Assembly: GCA_029204225.1 (NCBI GenBank)
Contig: CM055092.1
Coordinates: forward strand, 87,100,537 to 87,164,536
Origin: Diphasiastrum complanatum
Lineage: Eukaryota > Streptophyta > Lycopodiopsida > Lycopodiales > Lycopodiaceae
DNA: 64,000 nucleotides
Direction: 5' to 3'
Shown here one piece after another: positions 10,209 to 21,652 of the stretch. Position numbers and translations under genes: made by a program. How positions within the stretch are numbered: the first letter of the stretch is position 1; every line of letters begins with the position of its first letter. The notes beneath the pieces are model-generated. The model searched no databases. It was given only the letters and a program-made list of their open reading frames with translations, and was not told where the DNA came from.

Positions 10209-10600
10209 TGTTATGGACACGCATTATAGTCCATACTTCTCTAGTGGGCACGCACTTCATATTACACATGATGGGCCTACAAAAACTATTTTACATGGTT
10301 TTCTATTTTTGGCCCTAATTTTGGAATTTCACTTTCCCTCCCAATCAATATGAAGGGAGGTAGGGTTTGTCCCCTATAAATAGCCACTAAGGCTGGTCAG
10401 TTTGCTAATTTTGATCATTTTGAGTCTTGGGCTTCTTGTAGGGAAGTTGTACTATTTTGGAGTTCTTAGTTGGAGATCTGCCTGAGCTATTGGCGGCCAT
10501 TGATATTCATACGGTTTCTTAGTTGGAGAATGTTATGTGAATGCCTTTTGTTGTCTTTTTTGCATCATTGATACCAATACCTGTGAATCGATTCATAACA
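10209..10600 (+). repeat. Right LTR of element A
   Basis: 392 bp, TGTTATGGACA to CATAACA. It differs from the left copy by scattered substitutions and a few small indels (for example near 10240 and 10390), so the insertion is not recent. Confidence 0.88.
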
Positions 10601-10831
10601 AGAGTAAATGTGCCAATCATAATATATAGGCGAATAAGGAATTGTTAATGGTCTGTGCAAAATATAGTGGTTTCAGAAGGGAGTGTATGCTTCTGCAAAA
10701 AGCTGAAATTGATCCTTATTCACAGAACTGTAAAGCATTCTAAATATTGGAACCTGATTACAGCAATCCTGTTGACAAAGCACTACTTTCTTCACACCTT
10801 GTTATATAAGTTTTTATGAGAAAAACCATAC

Positions 10832-10960
10832 CTTAAAAACCAGAGCAACACTGCCAGGCTCCTTCTCAGGGTCTTGCACTTCACATATTGCAAGATGAAA
10901 ATTTGGATCAAATGCCTGACCAGTAGGCTTGAATTTTTCAACTCCATACTTTTTGAAAAC
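10832..10960 (-). CDS. MGE1: GrpE-like gene, exon 4
   Basis: Between an acceptor (GTTTGCGTATGCAG) and a donor (AAG|GTATGG) lie 43 in-frame codons. They encode VFKKYGVEKFKPTGQAFDPN, then FHLAICEVQDPEKEPGSVAL and VFK. This is the first part of the GrpE beta domain. The family's FDPxxHxAxxxV pattern is clear, and EVQDPEKEPGSVA matches the usual loop preceding the last strand. It joins exon 3 as LLQ-VFKKYG and exon 5 as VFK-PGY, both in phase 0. About 230 bp of native intron separates its donor from element A. Confidence 0.94.
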
Positions 10961-12650
10961 CTGCATACGCAAACCAAAAACGTTAACATACTCATATTTG
11001 CTGCTTAAGCAAGACAACCATGAACTCAAAGAAGCTGCAAAGATGAACAAATGATACGATACCTACAACATACTGAGGGGAATGAAAATCAACTCCAGCC
11101 AATGGAGATTATTATAGTGGGGATGAACCCACTGTTTCCATTTGATTCTGAATCCAAACCTTGAACTGTTGTCTAAAGGCCAGTCCAAGGCCAGGAGCTA
11201 CTGCAGCCAGCTGTTGCTGGCCAAAAGGAGTGGCCAAAAGGAGAAGCTACAAGTGTCTGGAGAAATGCCAAGACACTAGGAAGGGCGAGCAGAGTCTGCA
11301 GGCCAGGGGAGCAAGTGGCTGCAGTAAGCATGCTCTGAAGCGGCCAGGGCCAGGGTGCTAGCAATGGGAGTTCAGAGATGCCAGGATTAACAGGGGGAAG
11401 ACCAGAAGGGAAAGAGAAAATACGCTGGGAGGGCAATCTGCAGGGAAGCAAAAATCGCCTCCTCATAAATTTGATTCTAGGGGCACTAGGGTTTCACAAA
11501 CCTCAAGAGCAGTAAACTCTACTTGGGAGTTGATTTAAAATAGAACCACCCAGATGGAAAGAGCAATCTCAGTACCCCTAATAAAGGCACTGGTACATCA
11601 AAGGGAGAAAAAAAGTACAGAACTTGATTTGGAAGTACAAGTTCCTTACTTCACACGTGTGAAGGACTCCAATCTCCAATACTACTTCAACTAGCGTGAG
11701 TTGGGCCCAATTTATAGAGAGATGGATCACATCAAGAATAACTAATGCTTATGGGACAAACTACAACGATTGATGACATGTCATCAAGTCCCAAGTAGTA
11801 GTTTAAGTTTCTACAAGAAGAGTCCATAATTGGAAGATTTGTACTTTGGTAGTGCTTGTTATATTCAATTCATACTTTTGCATTTATATGGTACTCTTGG
11901 TCTATCATGTTGCCAGTGTTGTGGACAGAATCCATGTTTCTCTAATTACAACTCTAAGAGTACATGCTCACTCTTGGGACCCACAATTACCCTTTTAGAA
12001 TGTCCCATGCTTCCTGCAGTGGTGCATCTCTCATATGAGGAATCATAGCATCTTTGTGTTACGTACCCATAGGGGCACACAACAACTAACCTAAGGTGAC
12101 GATCTCTTAAGAAGTTGATTTGGAGCTGGTGCCACATATCAACATCTTATTGACATTGGGCAACTCCGGTTTGGTGACCCATGTCAATGATCCGGGCATG
12201 GCCATGTTGGTGGAGATAACCCCACCTGCACAATGTATATAGAGGTGGATCTCCATGGAATGGGCACTTCATTCTATCGAAAGGTGGATGGTTCGTTCAT
12301 GTGCTTATGCAAAGATGTTTGCTACTTTAGCCCTGAGATGTAGATATGCATTGATTGATGGTAGGTGCAGTGGTACAGGACATCGTAATCGGTTCGAGAC
12401 CTGTGTCTATAGCTCCAAGGCACAAGGGTGAGATGGCACCATCGATGGGCATTCGTCATCAATGGTGCGTTAACCTTACATTGATCGGTTTTGACGATGG
12501 GAATTTTAATAGTTGGTTTCAGAGGCACCAATCTTGGCGAATAAGGTGCAATCATTATTTTTCTTTTGTTTGTTGTCATGTACTTCACTTGTGGAATTTG
12601 TTTTTGAATGAACAACAAATTATACTTTAAAAAATTTCTTGTGCCCTCAC
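10961..12650 (-). other. Intron 3, exon 4-proximal part
   Basis: No gene is seen. A GC-richer stretch at 11160-11350 contains repeated GGCCA/CCAGG words. A 16-bp perfect palindrome CTTCACACGTGTGAAG sits at 11649-11664 in sequence that reads like an LTR fragment (GGGCCCAATTTATAGAGAGA). At 12130-12650 is repeat-like sequence of unknown class. Confidence 0.5.
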
Positions 12651-12659
12651 CTCCACCCA

Positions 12660-12980
12660 AGCGAACTTATTGAACAAAAATGCTTTGTGCGATCATGACC
12701 AAGATGGTCGAGGCTAGCCAAACAAATTTGGAACATAAGCTTCAAGCAGCTTTATGAGCCTTCCAAACCACGTACAAAGCTAATATAGGACAAACTCCTT
12801 TCCAATTTGTATATGGTCAAGAATCGAATTCGTAATCCTCAATCTCAGATTAGCAGTAGAGCAAAGACTAGATGAAGAGAAATCATTAGAAAAGCGACCT
12901 AACAATCTCACAAGACTCCACAAGACGAGATTCTTGTCTATACAGGCAATATTGGGCAAAAAGAATAGGAGAAAGGCTTG
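12660..12980 (+). pseudogene. Gypsy integrase C-terminal fragment
   Basis: In frame-shifted pieces it reads LEHKLQAAL then AFQTTYKANIGQTPFQFVYG (12732-12816), the usual end of a Ty3/gypsy integrase core, then LRLAVEQRLDEEKSLEKRP. Only about 300 bp remain and stops are present. It is an old fragment in intron 3. Confidence 0.75.
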
Positions 12981-13432
12981 ACATGAGCGCCATCTACCAA
13001 AAAAACTCTCCTTCCTTCACACTTTGTTGTACATAGTAAAAGAGGAAGGAGTTGTGCTCACCCCCTCGTTCCTTTAAGAATCCTTTGTAATGAAACTTTA
13101 AAAGCTTTCTAAAATCATTTGTAAAGAACGTTAATTGATGCTTTGGACGTGTGGAGGATGTACGATTCACCTTCCTCCTTCCTCGTACCACTTTAAGTGA
13201 AAAGAGAAATTTCTCTCCACAACTCACACCCTAAAAGCCATAATCAAGCTTGAAAATCAAAAAGCTAGTCAACCTTCAAGCTTCAAGGTAGGATCCTTCT
13301 TCTCCTGTCTCCATCACTCCATGTTATACCTGCAAATTGCACATGCAACCCGTAACACGGCTAAGAGCCAACCATAGTAGTCCCAATAGGGTGAAAGAGG
13401 CCAAATGGCCATATGGGAGATAGGCTTGACCT
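12981..13432. other. Intron 3 spacer left of element D
   Basis: No gene or structured repeat recognised. It ends in GACCT, the target duplication of element D. Confidence 0.4.
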
Positions 13433-13888
13433 TGTAGGAAATAGAAGCCTAAGGATCCAGAATCTTAACTATTCAAACACACAAAGCATTCTCAAAAGAA
13501 AGAGAGAGATGGCTAGAAACCCTCTTGTAGAAACTCGTGGACAGCCAAGGAGAATAGTCAGTATTGCTTACAAAAGTGTCACATACAAATGGGATGCACA
13601 CATATATATAGTCTAAGATGACTATCTAACTTCATGACTATTGGCTATCCAACTTTCTATAAGTTACAGAGAAAGAATAAGGTACCTCCAATATGTCAAG
13701 CTGGGGTACTTAATGTCACAATTAGGCCTAGTGGACCCATGAGTCCCTACCAAGTTAATTTCATACTAACTTAGCTAACTCTAAGTTTAGTAGGCCTAAT
13801 ATAATAAATGACCATGGTCACACAACTCTCGACCTTTTGGGTCAAAGTAACCTATGGTAATGTAAGCAATTCCATTTACATTCCAACA
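13433..13888 (-). repeat. 3' LTR of element D (left)
   Basis: 456 bp. It contains an extra block (about 13498-13570, starting with a GA run) absent from the right LTR, and lacks a short duplicated phrase present there. Confidence 0.9.
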
Positions 13889-14379
13889 CCCTCCTTAAAT
13901 GGAAATGCATAACATGACATGAAGTAACTTCTCGAAAGAGAAAAATGCAACTTGTCGTCCGAACTTCATGTCGCCAAATAAACTTCGCACCGAAGCACCG
14001 AAGTCGTCGAAATCTCATCCCCAATCATGTACAACATATAAAAGGAAAAGAATGCGTAATTATGAAGCATCAAGTCGAAGGGTGAGGATTTGCATGCTCC
14101 ATCCGAAGTAGGGAACCAACATAAACTCGGCAATAAGTCGAAACATGGACTTGTAATCCATCATAGGCTCCCACATTATTTGAAAATACTTCTTATCATA
14201 AGGACAATAAAAAAAAGTACCAAACTCTTTTGACATCACATCCTCCCAACCTTACCATCAATGACTTGCTCACATAGAATAGGCAATTTACCAACATCAT
14301 GATGAAAAGTAAGTGTAGAACCATAAAAATCAGCAAGAGGTACTGATTTTAAAGAGGCCTGTGCCTTCCTTTCGTAGTA
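13889..14379 (-). other. Element D interior without recognisable coding
   Basis: Here a complete copia would carry its RNase H tail. On the minus strand no RT or RNase H motif is found. The purine tract adjoins the LTR at 13889. Confidence 0.5.
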
Positions 14380-14757
14380 AGATATTTCTTTGTTGTCCTG
14401 CAAAGTCTCCTATAGCCAACAGGGAACTGTGCAAGGGAAAACAAAGCAAGCAGGTAACCTTGTCGATGAGGGTGAGATTGAAGAGTCTAGCATCTTCATA
14501 TCTGCATTATCATCTAATCAAGATGATCAAGTGTGGTATATTGACTCGGGAGCCACAAGACACATGACAGGTAACAAGAATTGGTTCAGTAGCTTGAAAG
14601 TATTGGATAATGGAATGTCCATTTCACAAGCAAATGGTGATGTGTGCAAGATCAAGGGGATAGGCACCGTTTCAATCCAACTACCTGATGGCAAAAGCAG
14701 GATGATAAGGGAGGTACTTTACGTACTAGGTTTGAAAAAAAATCTACTTTCTGTTGG
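14380..14757 (+). pseudogene. Foreign copia protease fragment in antisense inside element D
   Basis: A plus-strand reading frame gives VWYIDSGATRHMTGNKNWF (about 14533-14589), the copia protease active site. It is followed by IKGIGTVSIQLPDGKSRM and EVLYVLGLKKNLLSVG (to about 14757), where similarity stops abruptly. The strand is opposite to element D, whose own protease is at 16200-16328. It is therefore a fragment of a second copia, acquired by insertion or repair. Confidence 0.8.
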
Positions 14758-15268
14758 AGTCATTATCAACACTTTGCTGCCCAAAGTGTTCCCAACATGG
14801 ACCATGTTGTCCATAATCTTCTGCAAACTGTTCCTGAAGCATAATGGATTGCTCATGATGTAAAATGGGCTATAAATGACCAAAATAAGATGACTGAACC
14901 TGTTGTCCAACGTCTTCATCATAAAAATTTGGCAAACTATCAAGAGATGCATCAACGATGGCGTCATCAAAGTTGTCCCTCGAAGAGGTATGGGATGACA
15001 TAGAAGATTCTTCAAGTAATGAAAAATTCTCTCCAATCAAATGCTCACTCTTAACACTTTGAACAAAAGTACTAATTGACACATGTTGATTCCCTCCTCG
15101 ATTAGTACAAAATGGTTCCAAAGAGTGGTCGAATTTTTCAGCCTTTGCTAAAACATCAAATTAAAAAGGTTTCGCATGAAACTTTTCACGAATTGTGAAA
15201 TATCCAAACTAGATTTTGCCAATTTCTCACAGCTAACATGCGTGACACTGCCAAATAATCATCAATGG
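14758..15268 (-). pseudogene. Element D post-integrase linker region
   Basis: Minus-strand frames show an acidic Ser/Asp-rich stretch (FDDAIVDASLDSLPNFYDED, about 14930-14990), as between integrase and RT in copia. It is out of frame with the integrase and ends at the foreign fragment. Confidence 0.5.
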
Positions 15269-16328
15269 TCAAACTTCATAAGGAGTTAATACCTTCAAGG
15301 CTTTAGTAGGACACCGATTACTAATGTAAGCCGCCGTTATAATCGCTTCAGCCCAAAACTTGTGAGGTAGGCCCTTTGCGTTGAGCATGCATCGAGCCAT
15401 CTCCATGATAGTGCGATTCTTTCTTTCGGCAACACCATTTTGTTGAGGTGTGTAAGGGGTTGTCATTTGATGATGGATACCTTTGCTTTGAAGATAAGTA
15501 CCGAACGTATTCCCCTCGGTCAGTACGTAAGATCTTCAAGGAGTGCCCAAACTCATTTTCTATCATTGCTAGAAAATCCTTAAAGCGATGAAAAACTTCA
15601 GATTTTGCCTTCATAGGATAAATCCATGTAAATCTTGAAAGGTCATCAATAAAAGTAACAAAGTACTTACACTTTCCAATGGATTCGGTCCTCATTGGAC
15701 CACATACATCACTATGAACCAAATCAAATTTGCCATCAACTCTAATAGTTCCATTAATTGGAAAAGCTTGCCTTTGAAATTTTCCAAGTATGCATCCTTC
15801 GCATACATGTCCTTCGGGATGCTCAATATTAGGAATGTCTTCAACCGTATTGAATCTCTTCAACATCTTCAAGCTAGCAAAGTTGAGATGTCCAAACCTA
15901 GCATGCCATAATTCAGCCAACTCCAAAGAATGTGAACTTGATGCAACAAGACAAAAAGATGATGAAGCTCTTCGCTCATAGGTATCCATAAGGAACAATC
16001 CACAACGTAATGTTCCCGAAGCAATGATCATAAGAGATCTCTTTGGGTCTTTGATAAGACACTTGTCTTCTTTGAATTCCACAACCAATCCTTGGTTCAT
16101 AGTTGTAGATACCGAAATGAGATTCTTTTTTATTTCTGGAACATAAAGTACATTACGAATGCACTTCTCCTCACCATTGGGTAAGATAACGGGGATCACT
16201 CCAATACCTTTGATAGGATAAGAGGTGTTATTACCACCTTGAACTTTGCTTCCATCATGCACTTTCACAAGCTTTGTGAAGACCTCATTGTGATAAGTCA
16301 TATGACGTGTGGCACCGCTATCAATCAC
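15269..16328 (-). pseudogene. Element D copia protease and integrase
   Basis: The frame from 16328 down reads MIDSGATRHMTYHNEVF (protease active site), then NVLYVPEIKKNLISVST. A pre-integrase zinc segment follows (LWHARFGHLNFA to VCEGCILGKFQRQAFP), then the integrase core FDLVHSDVCGPMRTESIGKC with FVTFIDDLSRFTWIYPMK, and LRTDRGEYV. A one-base shift near 15490 moves into the frame with TPYTPQQNGVAERKNRTIME (15466-15400), holding the catalytic Glu of the DDE triad. The core ends at 15269 with a stop after LTPYEV. Gag lies directly upstream. Confidence 0.88.
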
Positions 16329-16855
16329 CCAATCAATAGATGAAAAAACAGCAATTTGTAAAGCTGAAGATGAGCTGTCTTCTGGTGAAAAACTAGTCGA
16401 AGATCCTTAATCTTCGTCAAGTGGTTTGTAAGCAAATCACCTTCTTGCATCTTCAAGATAGAAAGTTGATTTCGAAGATATACCACTTTTGCCGCATTCT
16501 TTACTTGAAACATCTTTGCAAGAGTCTCCCAAGCACTTTTGGAAGTCTTGCATGATCTAATATGTGGAAGGATAGATCTCTTCACTGATAATGCAATGAC
16601 GGAATGTGCTTGTGCATCTCGTCGATCCCACTTCTTTTGCTCATCCGAAGACACCTCCGTAGATGAAGAAGTAGTTGTTCTAGATGGTGTAATAGGTGCC
16701 AAGGTAGGCGGCCTCTCTTCATCACCATTAACTACTTCCCACAAACCTTTAGCAATTAGAAGGTTCTTTATCATGTAGCGCCATAAGGAATAGTTTGTGC
16801 CATCCAGCCTATTTTCATTAAATAAAGAACCAATAGACTCCGATTCTTTAGCCAT
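16325..16855 (-). pseudogene. Element D copia gag
   Basis: It begins at the ATG at 16855 (MAKESESIGSLFNENRLDGT) and continues NYSLWRYMIKNLLIAKGLWE and WETLAKMFQVKNAAKVVYLR, the UBN2-type copia gag fold. No zinc knuckle is present before it runs into the protease frame, so the C-terminal part appears deleted. Confidence 0.82.
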
Positions 16856-16915
16856 AACAGAAAAATCAGCTTGTAGTAGATAGAAAATAGACTTTCCAAG
16901 ACAAAATCTACTCAA

Positions 16916-17446
16916 AGGGCAGCAACCTCAAAGCTGAAATTATGAGCACAATAGAGTGCAATACTCCACATGCAATTTGCTCAACAAGTAATGAAATAGG
17001 TGGCTGATTTCTGCACAAAAAACAGAATGCTCACAAATAGGTAGACTTCGAATGAAGCCAAAACCAAAACCAGAAATTTGTAGCTAAAAAGAGTGCACAC
17101 TATGTGCATATAGAGCTGATGGTAGCGCCCTACTCCAAGCTCACCAACAGAGAAATTTCAGCAAGAAATGTGTCCAAAACACATGTATCTTCATTTAAGA
17201 AGTAAATATGAAATTTTTAGCATGTAATTGAGTCAAGATCACATGCAATTGGTTTGAGCATGGGCGCCCTACTGCTAGCTCTCAAATAGGTGAAGGTGCC
17301 CTGCAATTTCTTGCAAAAAAGCTATAAGAAGATGAACACATTCTTCTCCTGCAAAAATCAGCAGCTTGATGATTTTCTACAACCAAAAGGGGAAGAAGAT
17401 AGCTTCCTATTGGGCGCCCTCCTGCAAGTAATATGATCACCTAAAG
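16916..17446 (-). other. 5' leader of element D
   Basis: Untranslated leader between PBS and gag. The word GGGCGCCCT recurs at about 17270 and 17413, with the variant TAGCGCCCTACT near 17125. Confidence 0.55.
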
Positions 17447-17458
17447 GCTCTGATACCA

Positions 17459-17857
17459 TGTAGGAAATAAAAGCCTAAGGATCCAGAATCTTAACTATTC
17501 AATCACACAAAGCATTCCAAAAGTGTCACATACAAATGGGATGCACACATATATACAGTCCAAAATGACTATCTAACTTCATGACTATTGGCTATCCAAC
17601 TACTTGACTATTGACTATCCAACTTTCTATAAGTTACATAGAAAGAATAAGGTACCTCCAATATGTCAAGTTGGGGTACTTAATGTCACAATTAGGCCTA
17701 GTGGACCATGAGTCCCTACCAAGTTAATTTCATACTAACTTAGCTAACTCTAAGTTTAGTAGGCCTAATATAATAAATGACCATGGTTACACAACTCTCG
17801 ACCTTTTGGGTCAAAGTAACCTATGGTAATGTAAGCAATTCCATTTACATTCCAACA
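17459..17857 (-). repeat. 5' LTR of element D (right)
   Basis: 399 bp, close to the left copy apart from one insertion in the left LTR, one short duplication in the right and scattered substitutions. It is flanked by target duplication GACCT. Confidence 0.9.
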
Positions 17858-19340
17858 GACCTAAGGTCACTTGGGTGAGGTGGCAACTTGGGGCATGCCA
17901 CCTAGTTGAACTCAAAGGAGATGAGAAAAGAAGGAAAACGTGGAGGTAAAGGTGCCATCCCAATCTTCTCTTATTCACTTTTCCATTTGGGCTTAGAGAA
18001 ATTGAGGTGCTTCAAGCTCCCTAAACCTCTTGCTAACTAGTGTCATTTTTTTGGTCGAAACTCACTTGGTGCGTGATGGAGCCCACTATTCCCATAGCTG
18101 AAGGATCTTCCTTGAAGAAGCCTGTACCACAAATAGAACAATCTCAATTAATGCACGCAATTGATTCGCTACAAGACCAAATCTTGGAAATTAAATTAAG
18201 GTATGCAATGGCCAAGTAGGAAAGCATAATCTTAACCAGTTGCAAGTTGCAACCAGCTATGCTTTACCCCATGTTTAATCCGGAACTTTTTTCCCACAAG
18301 AAAAGGACAGACATCAGGATGTGGCAATGATGTTGTCTTGGTTGGATCAATGTCGCAAAAAATTTTCCATGCACAACTGACTGGACAGAACTAAGATCAC
18401 AATTGCCCTCATGTTTTTGCACGGAAAGGCGTGGCGTATATGTGATGGCAGGTGCCAGGATCTTAAGAACAGGGCGAATGAGTGCCCCTACCACATGTGA
18501 TGCTTTTCAACATGCCTTTAAAGGCAACATTTTTACCAACCCATGACAATTTTGAACACTATCATCAGTTTGCTAAACTACAGTTGGTGACAAGGCCTTT
18601 GGATGCAAATTTCAAGAAGTTCTTTTGTGATTTATCTCGTGAATCAATCCCATTTTGGTCAAGTTACCTTTTTTTTGGGTTTCCCGAATGAATACCATCA
18701 TGAAGTGTGGCTGGCCACAGGAGCTAAAAGCCAAGTGTGGAACCAAATAGTTCCACACCTACCTTTGCAAATTCAAGCCTATAAGGATAAATAATACTTT
18801 CATATTATGAATTTGGACAACGTAGAAGTAATGCTTGGGAAAGAATGGTTCTATGTACATAATGACTCATTGAAGAAAGACTATAAGACTCATATTTATC
18901 TTTTATGCATAAGGGCTCTCTAATTGAACTTAATATCTCTCCTTCGTACCTGATTTTTGCTATGGAAACGGTTGAATGCATGAATGATGGGGATTGTGAT
19001 TCCTAATATGCTGGTTAAAATAATTTGTTTACCATGAAAAATGCAATCTACACAATTAAAACATGCAACTTGCACTCATAACCAATAGATTTACCCCCAT
19101 AATCGTGACAAAGTTTTCAACAGTATTTACTACTGCGCCTTGCTAACTACACATTGTGCAGGTACACGGGGTCGCAATTGGCAACACACCCAACCTCTAC
19201 TGTTGTAACGTGTCAAGCCCAGTTGCAGGTTATGACCACACCTACTGGTCATTTAACCCTCCTGGCAGCTGGTACAACCAGAGCAATAACAAAGATAATC
19301 AGCAACTTCCAACTAGGTAAACCTGACTATGAGACCTAAA
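17858..19340 (+). pseudogene. Degenerate gypsy gag and protease remnant
   Basis: At 18076 a reading frame MEPTIPIAEGSSLKKP leads to a coiled-coil-like HAIDSLQDQILEIKL, parallel to element C gag at 8697. Further on, broken frames give gag-like pieces (DAFQHAFKGN, near 18497). At 18807-18850 MNLDNVEVMLGKEWFYVHND resembles the C-terminal part of a gypsy protease (DVILGxxWL). Many stops are present. No LTRs were found. Confidence 0.55.
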
Positions 19341-20174
19341 TTGCATGACTTATGGAACGTAAACAATGAATTGCCTGTTGAAGCTTTCAATGAGCAGCTT
19401 TAAAGGACTGAAAATTTCTAAGACAAAAATCCAAATGAACACTGCAATTTTTGTTTGGTTTCCATATTTGTGCATTTGATACTGGCTGAATTACAATGTC
19501 TTAGGAATAATTTCTATGCTAGGTCACCAAAAAATCACTAATATCAAACTTACAGTGACATTTGTAAGTATGAGGTCACTAAAGGCAGCACATTGGGGGG
19601 GGTTGTCTTTGTGACCAAATTGGCACGTTCTTACAATTTAAAGAAAAATTAACCACAATCACATACTAAAATTACATAATACCAGAAATTGCAAAGAGCC
19701 AAAGTGCGTGCAAGGTGTTAGTAAGTCAATAAAAGCCAAAGTAACTTCTTGTGTGACACTGAAATTTACTCCAAAATCCTATTGCCTAAAACTTGCTGCT
19801 CCCAAAATGGTCCACACCACCATGGTTCTGATAGCCCTGGTCCCTTCCCTCTGACTCAAACTAGGTCAATGTCTACAAATTCAAATTTCTTAAATTAGTC
19901 CACTGTTCATACTACTTCCGGCTTCCTGATTTTGAGAAATAAATCTCAAGCTTTTAAGGCCTCGTATCAAAGAATTCCTCATCGAGTCTCGACCATGTCA
20001 GGTCTCATCTCGTTCTATTAATTTAGATAACCGCTATACTTAAAGACTCAGAACAAGTTAATGAAACAAACGAGAGTTCCAAACATTCTCAATAATGACA
20101 GAAAGAAGAGAAAAAATAATTTCTGCTCAAACTGAATGAAGCAGGTTATTTCATGCTACAAAAGCATAACTTAC
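19341..20174 (-). other. Intron 3, exon 3-proximal part
   Basis: AT-rich sequence without a recognised gene. The phrases GGTCACCAAAAAATCACTA (about 19520) and AGGTCACTAAAGG (about 19570) are partial repeats of each other. Confidence 0.45.
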
Positions 20175-20339
20175 CTGCAACAACTCTTTCTCAGTCATCT
20201 TAACACCTTCTAACAAACTTAGAAGAAGCTTTCCAGCTTCTGATGAATCGGATGATTCAGAACTGTGAAAACCTTCTGGAACAGCAGCAGCAGCTCTCCC
20301 TAGATTGTCGGCGACAGGGAGAAGACTTTTCGCAAAGTT
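20175..20339 (-). CDS. MGE1: GrpE-like gene, exon 3
   Basis: An acceptor (CTTTGGTTGCAG) and a consensus donor (CAG|GTAAGT) bound 55 codons in phase 0. They encode NFAKSLLPVADNLGRAAAAV, then a Ser-rich loop (PEGFHSSESSDSSEAG) and KLLLSLLEGVKMTEKELLQ. This is the end of the GrpE long helix and the short helices of the four-helix bundle used for dimerisation. The loop between the two conserved helices is longer than in bacterial GrpE, as in plant mitochondrial forms. It joins exon 2 as KFAIQ-NFAKS and exon 4 as ELLQ-VFKKYG. Confidence 0.95.
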
Positions 20340-21640
20340 CTGCAACCAAAGACATGCATGTCAATCTCCAGAGGAAAAACTACTAACTCATCTAGTGTTG
20401 AAGATTCACAAGTACATCAGTCTAAATAAGTATCTATCTACTGCATTAAAACTCTGCTTGAGAGTGGCATCCCTTCTTCTTGAACATATCCACTCTTCTT
20501 GCAGAACTAGTACTACGAAGAGGAGTTGAATCTTATGACTTGATATTGAAGGTGGATTTCTTCATAGGTTGAAGGGAAGACAGCTCAAACATCATCATTT
20601 CACTTTCCTTAGAGACGCAGAAGCCAAATTTTGACACCAGAATATTGTTCGCCAAAGCATGCATTGCAATAAGTTTGAAAACAAATGACTGTTGAACCAG
20701 ATTACTTCCACCTGCTAATAACTATATGATTCAAAGAATGAGTAACAAAGCTTCCATGAATTTGCAAGAGAAAGCATGCCAAACATGCTCAGTGGAGGCC
20801 TTATCACATTTCTGATCAATGCCCAAGTACACAGCAGATTAACACATTTTGTGGACACAATCTCACATTTGCACTTAACAGTACACAGGGCATTAGAAGT
20901 TGCACCTGAAAATTCAACACAAATTTCTCTTTGGTCCAAGGATATCCCGATCAAAGAAGTGAAATGCCTAAAGAGCAAGTGCATCAAAAAAGGATTGCCC
21001 AGTGACATATAAAGGTCATTAAGACTTTTCAGCAAATATTTACGAAGGCTTTGTGATCAAAATTGAGAATTCTTCTTTGAAAAACCTTCAAGCCCAAGAA
21101 GTCCCAGACTTGCCAGCAATACTATAGCAATCAGCACTAAAAAGGTCTTGTGCCAACACCGTATATATTTTATCAAGATGGTAAGGATGATGAGTCGGGT
21201 TCCTCTTTTCACCAAGACTCATGTCTAGGAACTTATTCCAAACAAAGGAATTCTTTGTCGGACAGGCAAATGTAGAATTGGTGCTTGAATTTCAATGCTG
21301 CCTGCCACATTCTGGGAGAGAGACAAGCCACACGAGTGACGTGCAGACACACATCATCATACAGAGGAAGCAAACGACCAGGAAACTCCAAATTATTAGT
21401 TTATTTGCGAGAAAAGATAACTTATATAACCTAGATGAACAACAAAATTTGATACAAATCCAGGAGTGTGTAGCAAAGTGTTCCTCAGCCTATTCCCACC
21501 TTTCCATACACATTACACTGAGCCTCCTCGAACTTTTAAACATCCCATGTAATTGCATCGACGAGTAGATGGACACCGACTGCTCATACGCGCAAAAAAC
21601 CGCCTCCATTAGCTCACATTGGCGCTCAAAATCCCATCCA
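20340..21640 (-). other. Intron 2, exon 3-proximal part
   Basis: No gene or clear repeat recognised. Short reading frames here show no family motif. Confidence 0.5.
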
Positions 21641-21652
21641 CACATAGTTGCA

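Larger units (their letters stand above)
1623..10600 (+). mobile_element. Element A: nested LTR retrotransposon filling intron 4
   Basis: Two related LTRs (1623-2020 and 10209-10600) begin TGTTATGGACA and end CATAACA. A primer-binding site (TGGTATCATAGC, initiator tRNA-Met type) follows the left LTR. A purine tract (GATGGGGGGAG) precedes the right LTR. Flanks GGAGT (1618-1622) and AGAGT (10601-10605) look like a 5-bp target duplication with one change. The interior is mostly foreign: copia B (2136-7361) inserted near the 5' leader, and a gypsy gag plus LTR start (C, about 8633-9600) lie further in. The element's own gag and pol survive only as scraps. It lies antisense to the host gene. Confidence 0.85.
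13433..17857 (-). mobile_element. Element D: copia-type LTR retrotransposon without RT
   Basis: The 4.4-kb element is bounded by LTRs (13433-13888 and 17459-17857) reading TGTAGGAAAT to CATTCCAACA on the plus strand, and by a perfect target duplication GACCT (13428-13432 and 17858-17862). Seen on the minus strand, the 5' LTR is the right one. The PBS TGGTATCAGAGC is the complement of 17447-17458, and the purine tract is the complement of 13889-13899 (CCTTAAGGAGGG-like). It encodes gag, protease and most of integrase, but no RT or RNase H motif is visible. It therefore looks non-autonomous, and part of its 3' half is foreign. It is sense to the host gene. Confidence 0.9.
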
